This document shows positions 56,801 to 64,000 of a DNA stretch of 64,000 nt, one piece after another. Numbering within the stretch: the stretch's first letter is position 1; each line of letters starts with the position of its first letter. The DNA is from Deltaproteobacteria bacterium. Lineage in GTDB: Bacteria; Myxococcota_A; Polyangia; JAAYKL01. Both the position numbers and the translations under genes were made by a program. A model generated the notes under the pieces. That model did no database searches and was not told the DNA's origin. It saw only the letters and a program-made list of their open reading frames with translations. The DNA lies in assembly GCA_028713995.1 (NCBI GenBank), contig JAQTNF010000004.1, positions 17,563 to 81,562 on the forward strand, in the 5' to 3' direction.

Positions 56801-59121
56801 CTCTCCACAGTGCTTGGCTGTGCTGTCGCGCTCGTGAACTTGGGAGCGCGATTGTTGGGATAGTCCACGCCAAACGATATTTCGTACCGGTAGCCCACGG
56901 TCGTGCCAGAGCATTCGTCTTCAGGTATCATCGATGCCGTCTTGAACCAGATCGGAGCCCCGTTGTCATGATATCCGGCCGAAGCATTCGTTTCTACATA
57001 CGCTTTGTAGAACGTGTCGGGATTCAGTGCGGACAGGGCATAGGACCGTGCGCCCGCTGACAACGTGACGACGGTGCTGGATCCCACATTCGAGCCATCA
57101 CAACCGGTAGACTGCACGTAGGTGAGAGTCTGTCCGGAAATCCCGACCTGGGAGGACAGCGTCCACGCGAGGTCTGCCGCCGTAGCCGTCTCCAACACCG
57201 GGCACGTGCCCGCAGCAGGCGAAGTGAACACGGGAGCGGCCACCCATGTCGCCGGAGCCGCCGTCTTGAACCACACCTGATATCCGTTCGAGATGGATCC
57301 CGGCAGCGCGTTGGTGGCGACGTGCACCTTGTAGAAGGTGTCTGCTACAAGTCCTGTCAACCCGTAGGACCGCGCGCCGGCCGGGAGCGTGACCGCCGTG
57401 CTGGAGCCCACGTTCGAGCCGTCGCAACCCGTCGATTGCACGTAGGTTAGGGCCTGATCGGCTATCCCAGTCTGTGATGCCAACGTCCATGCGATGTCGG
57501 CCGTGTCCTCCGTGGACAAGGTTGGGCATGTGTCGTTCGTTGGAGAGGTGAAGACCGGCGCGGCCACCGGCCCTGCAGCGTTGAGGGCTACGCTGAACGT
57601 GGCGAGCAACGTTCCGCCCGTCCGGTCTTTGACCAAGGTTGTCACCGTGCCTGCGGTGTTCGGCGTGCAGTTGAGCGACCGGCTGGTCGAGGAGCCGGTC
57701 GTCGTGGTCGATGAAGTGCAGTTTGGAATGAAGAGCGCGAGCGTGCTCGGCAGATTGTTTCCTGTCACCGTGAACGTTGTATTGGTGCCCACCATCGCGG
57801 TCAATGGCGACAATGAGGCTACTGCAATTAGATCCACATCGTATGTCGCTAGCAGCGTCCCACCAGGCATATCCTTGACCAATGCGGTGACCGTGCCTGC
57901 CGCAAGAGGCGTGCATGTCAAGCTGCGACTGGTAGATGTGCCCGTGGTCGCGGTGTCTACTGTACAGTTGGGGATAAAAAGAGCCAGAGTACTCGGTAGC
58001 CCTGCACCCGTCACCGTAAAGGTCGTTGCAGTACCGACTGCGGCAACCAATGGAGAGAGGCCAGATATCGTAACAGTCGTGAAGCTGAACGTCGCAGACC
58101 AGCTCCCACCTTGCCCCGTGGTGGTGTTGCCGGCCCTGACATGCCAGTAGTACGTTGTCCCTTCCGCAAGAATCCCCGCGGGTATCGCATAAGACGTCGA
58201 CGATGTCGTCGCGTTGACGAGACATGTGCCAGGACACGTGGTCGAAGCGTCGGTTGTCAGAGCCGCGCTCGAGGTCGCCAGCTGTACTCGATAGGTGTTC
58301 GCGCCGGTCACTGTGCCCCAGCTCACAGTCGGCGTGGTCGCCTGCCCAGTGGCGCCGTTGGTCGGACTCGTGAGGCTTGGCGCTGGCAGCGCGGGGTATG
58401 CGGTCGTGAAGCTGAACGTCGCAGACCAGCTCCCACCTTGCCCCGTGGTGGTGTTGCCGGCCCTGACATGCCAATAGTACGTCGTCCCTGCCGCCAGGAC
58501 TCCCGCTGATACCGTATAAGATGTGGAAGACGTCGTCGCGTTGACGAGGCATGCGCCAGGACACGTGGTCGAAGCGTCGGTTGTCAGAGCCGCGCTCGAG
58601 GTCGCCAACTGTACCCGATAGGTGTTCGCGCCGGTCACTGTGCCCCAGCTCAGAGTCGGCGTGGTCGCCTGTCCAGTGGCACCGTTGGTCGGACTTGTGA
58701 GGCTTGGTGCAGGCAGAGGGGCGTATGCGGTCGTAAAACTCCGCGTCGTTGACCAATTCCCACCCTGGGTAGCGTTCCCTGCTCTAACATGCCAATAGTA
58801 CGTCGTCCCTGCCGCCAGGACTCCGGCTGATACCGTATAAGATGTGGAAGACGTCGTCGCGTTGACGAAGCATGCGCCAGGACACGTGGTCGAAGCGTCG
58901 GTCGTCAGAGCCGCGCTCGATGTAGCCAATTGAATTCGATACGTCGTTGCTCCTGTAACCACGCTCCAACTCAGTGTTGGCGTTGTCGATTGCCCAGTGG
59001 CGCCGTTTGCTGGGCTCGTGAGGCTTGGCGCGGGCAAAGGCGCCTGCGCTCTTGCTGTACCCGCAGCAATCAAGCAACAAACCACTGCCATTATCGACAA
59101 TAGTCTTATCTTTCCCATCAC
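53899..59121 (-). CDS. Giant repetitive surface protein (FnIII/Ig-like repeats, Asp-rich stalk, Cys-containing C-terminal tail)
   Basis: 1740 aa; signal peptide [25 protein letters not shown]; repeated [33 protein letters not shown] domains; D(T/S/A)D repeats; C-term [35 protein letters not shown]. Confidence 0.85.
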   Translation of the reverse strand: MMGKIRLLSIMAVVCCLIAAGTARAQAPLPAPSLTSPANGATGQSTTPTLSWSVVTGATTYRIQLATSSAALTTDASTTCPGACFVNATTSSTSYTVSAGVLAAGTTYYWHVRAGNATQGGNWSTTRSFTTAYAPLPAPSLTSPTNGATGQATTPTLSWGTVTGANTYRVQLATSSAALTTDASTTCPGACLVNATTSSTSYTVSAGVLAAGTTYYWHVRAGNTTTGQGGSWSATFSFTTAYPALPAPSLTSPTNGATGQATTPTVSWGTVTGANTYRVQLATSSAALTTDASTTCPGTCLVNATTSSTSYAIPAGILAEGTTYYWHVRAGNTTTGQGGSWSATFSFTTVTISGLSPLVAAVGTATTFTVTGAGLPSTLALFIPNCTVDTATTGTSTSRSLTCTPLAAGTVTALVKDMPGGTLLATYDVDLIAVASLSPLTAMVGTNTTFTVTGNNLPSTLALFIPNCTSSTTTTGSSTSRSLNCTPNTAGTVTTLVKDRTGGTLLATFSVALNAAGPVAAPVFTSPTNDTCPTLSTEDTADIAWTLASQTGIADQALTYVQSTGCDGSNVGSSTAVTLPAGARSYGLTGLVADTFYKVHVATNALPGSISNGYQVWFKTAAPATWVAAPVFTSPAAGTCPVLETATAADLAWTLSSQVGISGQTLTYVQSTGCDGSNVGSSTVVTLSAGARSYALSALNPDTFYKAYVETNASAGYHDNGAPIWFKTASMIPEDECSGTTVGYRYEISFGVDYPNNRAPKFTSATAQPSTVESGGVVQLAAAATDPDGDSLSYYWQVPSGEYSSCSNDFRTVSWTAPTVDKTTEYEIYCEVGDKKGKVDRRYIKVIVTAPDGAQDVQAPVVSLSVPYAGQQIVSGDTVTVQWTAYDNVGLAYFKIEGYDTSTSSWATIDENVAGDARTMIWIADPTIDMMKVTAYDTSGNQGYSVSGAFLVLADPCQYGPDAPELYDLGASTSNNYVVLSWSQDSCADGYEIQVYRNTQSVLWSTYSTAEDTYTVQDLEDDTYYFRVKATSSSAGDSTWSNFESIVVDQSLPSEPDNNPPSKPVLMSPADGILEVPVNGTSLTWAATDPDSDPLVSDVYLGTTPDPSGLSFGISTMAEVVNSLEYNRMYYWKVVVRDNRGGTASSEVNSFVTAGYTIPAAPSGLTGNAVSNAKVDLEWVDNSSNETTFVVERKLGSDPWIAIETIGMDATKYSDTSGLVPTLTYYYRISACNQSGCSVPSSSVEVAAANTNPEIDPTVPDIALSNDQNKNIDIGYYKKDETDFGADLTWSVSDVDLSLVDVIIDGDIMEIVPTGVIGSDQIMLRLSDSDGGYDEQVVTVTVEGDASVPEWTGVPDVFVGMNETDERAVDLWNYVTDEKNDDGSLVYTIPMTTDSSCGATITGGEYLGLYPVRDFTGVCDVTVRADNGVMSADTNIRVYVVDIPIADAGIDAGSDAGTGTDTDTGSDADTDNDADADADTDTDADSDTDNDADSDGDADSDNDTDSGDTDWDTGTDIPFDAGFDAGGDADSDSDSDSDADADADSDTDSDGDTDSGGDADADADADTDGDSDADGDTDADADSDTDGDTDGDTDADADTDGDADTDADADADNDSDTDLDAGFDAGADAGADAGTDTDTVTSTGSSDTDGDTDGDTDSDTDGDTDSDTDGDADSDGDTDSDTDSDSDGDADTDTAEDAGSGDDGSGSCSCAVIGYGGIESRGAAASIIPTILWLALGSRS
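54028..54800 (-). repeat. Degenerate hexanucleotide repeat encoding (D-T/S/A/G/N)n
   Basis: About 255 codons of alternating Asp with T/S/A/G/N in the stalk of the surface protein. Confidence 0.9.
58080..59060 (-). repeat. Three near-identical FnIII-like modules of about 110 aa
   Basis: Protein repeat SLTSP(T/A)NGATGQ..TP..SW..VTGA.TYR(V/I)[30 protein letters not shown]; strong nucleotide identity between copies. Confidence 0.9.
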
Positions 59122-60947
59122 AGCCCCCCACCCATCAGTATGTATTTCGCTTCTCTTATCTTGGCATCTTCAAACGCTAAATCCACTATCTTCGCCGCCT
59201 CAGCGCGGTTCAGGCTGTTGGCAGGCCCAAAGGTCTTGTTCGGATATCCTTGAATGATTTTCTTTTTTACAAGAGTGTATACGTAGTCTGTATACCACGC
59301 ACCTTCTGGCACGTCTGGGAATGGTTCTATTGGTCTTTCGGCTATCACTGGCATATCAAAGGCATTAACGGTAATCTTGGAAGCTTCGTCGCGTTGCAGC
59401 GCATCGCCCGGCCTGAAACTGCTATTTCCTTCAATAATACCATTCTGATAAGCGAGCATGACAGGTTCATAGTACCATTCGTTCTCGGGAACATCGCTGT
59501 ACGGATTTACCAATGATTGATCTAATGTTCCTGTGAATCCCGGCAGTAGAAACGCTTGCTGTCGAGCGCGAATCACCATAGCGATAAACTCGGCTCGATT
59601 TACGTTTTGACTCCCATTGAACAACCCGCTCTCATCATCCCCCTTGATGATGTTGAGCATTTTTAGTCTATATGCGTATTGGAAGTACCAAGAATCCCAT
59701 GGTATGTCGGGGAAGTTACCTTCGGCTATCTTGGCAAAGAATATTTCGTACAACTTTGCCACGGCAACTATTGCGACAGGCAACAACGCTCTTGTCATCA
59801 ATGGGAGACGACTATTGATGTATTCGTCACGCTCATCTTGTAGACAGTCATTATAGAATATCAACGGTTCGTATGGATTGCAAACAGATTGGTAATTACC
59901 ATCGCATGATTCCAGTTCCGTCTTGTCGATTAGACCCCATCCAATTTCCTCATGCCATAGAGTATAATCAGGAGTCATTCCACCTAGAGGAAGCGCTGTT
60001 CCAGAGATGGTTTTGTAGTTGCTATTGCCATTCGCATCGTGGCTTGCAAAATACTGGGCTTTCTGTGCTGTGACCCAAAATAAATTAAAAAGAGGTTCAT
60101 AGTCTTGTGGAGGAATTGACGGAATCGGTACAGGCAATGGCATATCTTGTACCAATTGGTAAATGTCATTCACAACACGATCTTCTGCAACGTGTAGATT
60201 TCCCCCGTCTACAAACACTGACTGATAAACAGAAATATCTCTGCTATATGTCTCATAATTGTCCTTGCTCCATGAGTGGACTATGGCACCGAGTACATCA
60301 TTTAGATGAGCATCGTTATGAACATGAGCGGGAGTCGCGGCATCCGTCAGGAGATGAGCTACCCGACCAAGATTGAAATAGGCCCTGTTCTTGCGATTGG
60401 AAATGTAGTCGTCCAGAGCTTCATTAAAGAGCATTTTAGCTCTTTGATAATTGCTCCTGTAAAGCCCTAGCCCATCCCCGTATTCCCCTCCTTGAGGGTT
60501 GTCCGGATCCCAAAAATGCAAACACCATGGTTTACGTATATATTCTGACAAATCTTCGATGGGCAAACCAGTAATACCAAGCTGATCAACACAGTTATAT
60601 TGCGCGGAATTTTCCTGGTCCTCCTCGCCGGCACCGTCCAATATTCCCTCTCCGTCCTTGAAACCTTGGGTGTCCGGCTCTTCCACCTCGGGCCGATCTA
60701 TTCCCTGATAGTCCAACAATTCGGGAATATGAGGGCCCATAATATTTAATGCCTGCAGAGCCACCCAGGTATGGACCATGCCCGGCTTCTCGGAAGACAA
60801 AGCCTGTGAGGAGGAGCCTATGGTGGGCTTCTCCGCTTTCTTCTCTTGGCCCGTTTCCGAGCAGGCTGCGAAGAGGAGGAGAACAGGAAGAAGCAAGAGG
60901 GCCTTCGCGAGGAGCATGCCAATAGTACAGTCTGAAGGTTTCATCAT
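59118..60947 (-). CDS. SLH-domain lipoprotein with zinc-dependent phospholipase C-like N-terminal domain
   Basis: Lipobox LLLLPVLLLFAACSETG; MVHTWVALQAL...GRVAHLLTDAATPAHVHNDAHL...; three SLH repeats (FPDIPWDSWYFQYAYRLKML..., YSDVPENEWYYEPVMLAYQNGII, FPDVPEGAWYTDYVYTLVKKKII). 4-nt overlap with next gene. Confidence 0.85.
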   Translation of the reverse strand: MMKPSDCTIGMLLAKALLLLPVLLLFAACSETGQEKKAEKPTIGSSSQALSSEKPGMVHTWVALQALNIMGPHIPELLDYQGIDRPEVEEPDTQGFKDGEGILDGAGEEDQENSAQYNCVDQLGITGLPIEDLSEYIRKPWCLHFWDPDNPQGGEYGDGLGLYRSNYQRAKMLFNEALDDYISNRKNRAYFNLGRVAHLLTDAATPAHVHNDAHLNDVLGAIVHSWSKDNYETYSRDISVYQSVFVDGGNLHVAEDRVVNDIYQLVQDMPLPVPIPSIPPQDYEPLFNLFWVTAQKAQYFASHDANGNSNYKTISGTALPLGGMTPDYTLWHEEIGWGLIDKTELESCDGNYQSVCNPYEPLIFYNDCLQDERDEYINSRLPLMTRALLPVAIVAVAKLYEIFFAKIAEGNFPDIPWDSWYFQYAYRLKMLNIIKGDDESGLFNGSQNVNRAEFIAMVIRARQQAFLLPGFTGTLDQSLVNPYSDVPENEWYYEPVMLAYQNGIIEGNSSFRPGDALQRDEASKITVNAFDMPVIAERPIEPFPDVPEGAWYTDYVYTLVKKKIIQGYPNKTFGPANSLNRAEAAKIVDLAFEDAKIREAKYILMGGGL

Positions 60948-61266
60948 CCCCTCCACCGGCTTGGACTGTCGTAAGAACGCGGATACAGCAAGATGCAACA
61001 ATGTTGATATTAATGGAATTGGCTCATTACTGTCAATCGCTACTGTCAATCGCTTTGGCATTCCCACGGTGCGGTGCGCACGTAACGATCCACTTCCGTT
61101 CGCCCATGACGCCACCTCGGTTCGCTATTGGGTAGGACATGTTGCCACACTTAGGAGATGGCGAAAAAAGAGCGCGTGGAGTGATAAACATATAAATTGC
61201 GCATAGATGCGAGTGAAACCGGATGGACAAAACTGACCCGTGCGCCAGGGAAAGGCTCAGTATGAG

Positions 61267-62274
61267 TCAGTACTGCCCCGCCGCCTTGCGCAGCTCCGCG
61301 GCCACCATCTCCTTCAGGCTCTTGGGTCCCACGACCCTGGCGTTGGCGCCGAACGAGACCACCCAGTAGAGCGTCTCGTCGTTCACCGGCACCTTCATGG
61401 TGAGCCGCACCCGTCCGTTCTTTCGCACCTCGAGCTTCTGCGTGTGATGGTACTTGCGGTACTCCACGAACGGCCGCGTGCCGGCCGTGAACTCGATCTC
61501 CACCGGCTCGGGCTTGCCGGTCTGGATGTAAAGCGCGCTCTTCAGGAACTTCTCGGGCGTGTAGCTTTCGGGGTACTCGAACTTCTCCCCGCTCATCCAC
61601 TCCACGTCCGCCATGCGCTCGAGCGCGAAGCGGTAGATCTGCCCGCCCCACTCCTCGACCGCGGCGATGAGGTACAGCCCGCGCTTGAACGCCACGAGCG
61701 TGTACGGGTGCAGCACGAGGCTCGAGCGCGAACCGCTCGCGGCCACGTAGTCCACGCGGATCTTCTGCTCCTTCAAGAGCCCGGTCAGGCACCAGTCGAG
61801 CAGCTCGCGCTTCTTGGCTGGCAGCTTCTTGGGCCCCTCGTGCACGAGGAACAGCTTCTTGCAGAACTTCCGTGCCTGCTTCTGGTCCTCACGCCGGCTG
61901 AGCTGGCTCTCCACGCTGGAGAGCACGCGGTCGAAGCGCTCCTCGAGCGTGGTGCCCGCCAGGAAGTCGAAGAACGTGCGCCCCAGGAAGAGCGCCATCA
62001 CGTCGTGCAGGGTGTAGGTCACGCGCAGCTTCTGGCCGCGCACCGTGGCCTGCCACACCTTCTGGCCGTCGTCGCGCATCTCGGATACGAAGTCGAGCCC
62101 CATCTCCTCGAGCTCGTTGATGTAGCGGTTGGCCGTGCGCCGCGTGACGCCGTAGTCCTCGATGATGCGGCCGATGGTGAACCGTCCGCCGTCCTCGAAG
62201 CGGGCCTTCAGGTCCGTGAGCTTGCGTGCCTTGGTCCTGTCGTCCATGGGTGTCTCCTCCTTGGATGCGGCCAT
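61267..62274 (-). CDS. WYL-domain transcriptional regulator (HTH plus WYL)
   Basis: GRFTIGRIIEDYGVTRRTANRYINELEEMG (HTH), KIRVDYVAASGSRSSLVLHPYTLVAFKRGLYLIAAVEEWGG (WYL), KEMVAAELRKAAGQY. Start could be 62289, 62274 or 62247. Confidence 0.88.
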   Translation of the reverse strand: MAASKEETPMDDRTKARKLTDLKARFEDGGRFTIGRIIEDYGVTRRTANRYINELEEMGLDFVSEMRDDGQKVWQATVRGQKLRVTYTLHDVMALFLGRTFFDFLAGTTLEERFDRVLSSVESQLSRREDQKQARKFCKKLFLVHEGPKKLPAKKRELLDWCLTGLLKEQKIRVDYVAASGSRSSLVLHPYTLVAFKRGLYLIAAVEEWGGQIYRFALERMADVEWMSGEKFEYPESYTPEKFLKSALYIQTGKPEPVEIEFTAGTRPFVEYRKYHHTQKLEVRKNGRVRLTMKVPVNDETLYWVVSFGANARVVGPKSLKEMVAAELRKAAGQY

Positions 62275-62351
62275 GTTCTCACATCCCACGGCCTTGGGAC
62301 AGATGCTGTCTCACCGCTGGGTTAGGTTGGGGGTGTAGAGGAGGTGACGAG

Positions 62352-62786
62352 ATGGCGATCGACGTGATCATCACCGGTGAAGAGTGACTGAGGAAGGGCT
62401 CGAACAAGGACGTACGGACCTGCACATGGACGGCGTTCATGAACGGGAGCTGGACGCGCACGCGTCCCCTCCGTCCTGGCCGGTACAGGATCGCGACGCT
62501 CGACGGGCTCCTCGTGGGCGAGATCGTGGCCGTGAAGGACCCGGCCAACCCGAACCGCCTCGTCCTCAGCCAAGAGTGGAACGGGTGGTTCTGGTCGTTC
62601 CCCACGCCGCCGCCTCCTCAGCCCGTGCCACGTCCCGAGAACGAGGCTGTTTCGCCGCGACGGCCCATCCCGCCTCCCCATCTCCTCCCGCGACGCGTGG
62701 AGGCGGACGAGCACCCAAGGCCTTTGGAGGATGGGGACATGATCAACGTGATCCAGTTCCGGCGCACGGCAAAACGGCCCAGGTAG
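62352..62786 (+). pseudogene. Small gene interrupted by in-frame TGA (62385-62387), or start at 62439
   Basis: ATG at 62352 behind AGGAGGTGA gives MAIDVIITGEE-TGA-LRKGSNKDVRTCTWTAFMNGSWTRTRPLRPGRYRIATLDGLLVGEIVAVKDPANPNRLVLSQEWNGWFWSFP...; same frame as ORF 62439..62786. Confidence 0.45.
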
Positions 62787-62873
62787 CGTCTTTTCGCGGC
62801 GATCGGATAACACGATGAGGAGGTGAGCGATGTTCGAGGTGAAATTGACGGGCGAGGAGGCGGGAGCAAAGGC

Positions 62874-63467
62874 ATGAAACCGAAAACCGATTATACTATG
62901 GTCTGCGGAGAATACCCTCTTGATGAGGTTGTGTCGGCTCTGCAAAAAGATATCCGGCGTGGCAAAGAGAAAGAAGCGTTCTATTGGGCAAAGATTATGA
63001 TCGCGTCCGGGTATGATAACTATCTATGGAGACGGTTGATGGTGATTGCGGCTGAAGATATCGGCTTCCATGATAAAAGCGTCCTCCCTTTTGTTGTGGC
63101 TTGTTTTCAGGGGAATACTATTGCGATGGAAAAGTCAAAGGACAGCAAGACTGATTCCAACTTTATCGCCAACGCCGTCCTTGCCATGTGCAGGGCAACC
63201 AAGACAAGAGAAGCTTGTGATTTTGACAACATGGTTTCCGACATGATCGCCAAGGGAACGATGAAATTAGAAGTGCCTGAATACGCCGTTGATATGCACA
63301 CCAAACGAGGGCGGGAGCAAGGCAAGTATATTGGAGATCGTGGCGACGCGTTCTTTGAGACAGAAGGGCGCAAATTGTTTCCAGAGGCTCCTGTTGAGGG
63401 CGCATACAAAGAAGCAAGAGAGTATTGCGCCAGAATGAGCGGGATCAAACCGGATGCCCAAAGTTGA
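62874..63467 (+). CDS. Stand-alone RarA/MgsA C-terminal domain protein (no AAA+ ATPase domain)
   Basis: EVVSALQKDIRRGKEKEAFYWAKIMIASGYDNYLWRRLMVIAAEDIGF matches the RarA/MgsA C-terminal domain; no Walker motifs. Confidence 0.8.
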   Translation: MKPKTDYTMVCGEYPLDEVVSALQKDIRRGKEKEAFYWAKIMIASGYDNYLWRRLMVIAAEDIGFHDKSVLPFVVACFQGNTIAMEKSKDSKTDSNFIANAVLAMCRATKTREACDFDNMVSDMIAKGTMKLEVPEYAVDMHTKRGREQGKYIGDRGDAFFETEGRKLFPEAPVEGAYKEAREYCARMSGIKPDAQS

Positions 63468-63661
63468 TCAGGTGCAAGTAAACCCGGCTGTCACGTGGTC
63501 TCCCCCGGCCACGATGGCGCGCAGCGCCCACAGGCGCACCTGGTCGGCGCGCTCCCTGGACTCGGCCCTCTTGCCGTCCTTCTTGCTGCGCGCCTTGCTC
63601 TCCTTATTACCTGCCTCCCGCATCCCGTCCTCTTCGCGCGTCGCGCTTGCCTTCCCGCCGG

Positions 63662-63985
63662 TCATGAAAACCGACCGATTGCCCTCAACCCATCCAGGAG
63701 CTCCGACGTGTCCATGTCGTTGTCGTGCCAGTACCGCAACAGGATCGCTCGATTCAGGCCCACCCACTCGACCAGCTGGGCGAGGTGGGCCGCCGGGATC
63801 CGAGGCTTGCGCGGCTGCCACAGGACCGCTGGCTCCTCCCCGATCGCGATCACGATCTCGCGGCGCCCGCCCTTGATCCCCTCCGGGTAGGCCCAGATGC
63901 GCGGCCCGTGGCGCGCGCGCCCGCGATGGCCGATCCAGATGCCGTAGGGCAGCCCTGCCACGGGCAGCGTTAGGTTGGCCATCAT
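63662..63985 (-). CDS. Small hypothetical protein, DUF4160-like C-terminus
   Basis: 107 aa; HGPRIWAYPEG...LVEWVGLNRAILLRYWHDNDMDTSELLDGLR. Confidence 0.45.
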   Translation of the reverse strand: MMANLTLPVAGLPYGIWIGHRGRARHGPRIWAYPEGIKGGRREIVIAIGEEPAVLWQPRKPRIPAAHLAQLVEWVGLNRAILLRYWHDNDMDTSELLDGLRAIGRFS

Positions 63986-64000
63986 GAACGGATCCTGGCC

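Overview
High-GC (roughly 65% by eye) 64-kb window, probably from a myxobacterium- or deltaproteobacterium-like genome. The only taxonomic clue is the CSC-type C-terminus and Asp-repeat surface protein, so this is inference. Left part (1-13 kb) is housekeeping: an edge-truncated DUF4260 gene, a tandem pair of Pit phosphate transporters plus a DUF47/PhoU-like protein, a hybrid histidine kinase with an OmpR-type regulator, an Amt ammonium channel, an outer-membrane protein, a lipA-lpd-lipB lipoate cluster, and tRNA-Asn(GTT). From the tRNA to about 54 kb is a dense defence island. It holds a PD-(D/E)XK-like nuclease gene; a four-gene Wadjet (JetABCD) operon with a DUF4365 gene appended; a seven-gene DISARM-like operon (SNF2 helicase, N6-adenine methylase, HNH protein, giant DUF1998 helicase, RelE-like/UvrD helicase fusion, SAP-like acidic protein, zinc-ribbon/glycine-zipper protein); a remnant of a STAND/COR-type gene; an operon led by a single 2212-aa polypeptide that appears to fuse AddB and AddA, followed by two overlapping small genes; a beta-flower-like repeat protein; and a NERD-helicase. 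The right part has an SLH lipoprotein coupled to a 1740-aa repetitive Asp-rich surface protein, a WYL regulator, a stop-interrupted small gene, a stand-alone RarA/MgsA C-terminal domain, and a small hypothetical gene. The strongest candidates for undescribed biology are the DISARM-like hybrid operon, which lacks a PLD (DrmC) gene and carries a low-GC methylase target-recognition patch, and the AddB-AddA fusion operon. All family calls come from motifs read by eye; no database search was run.
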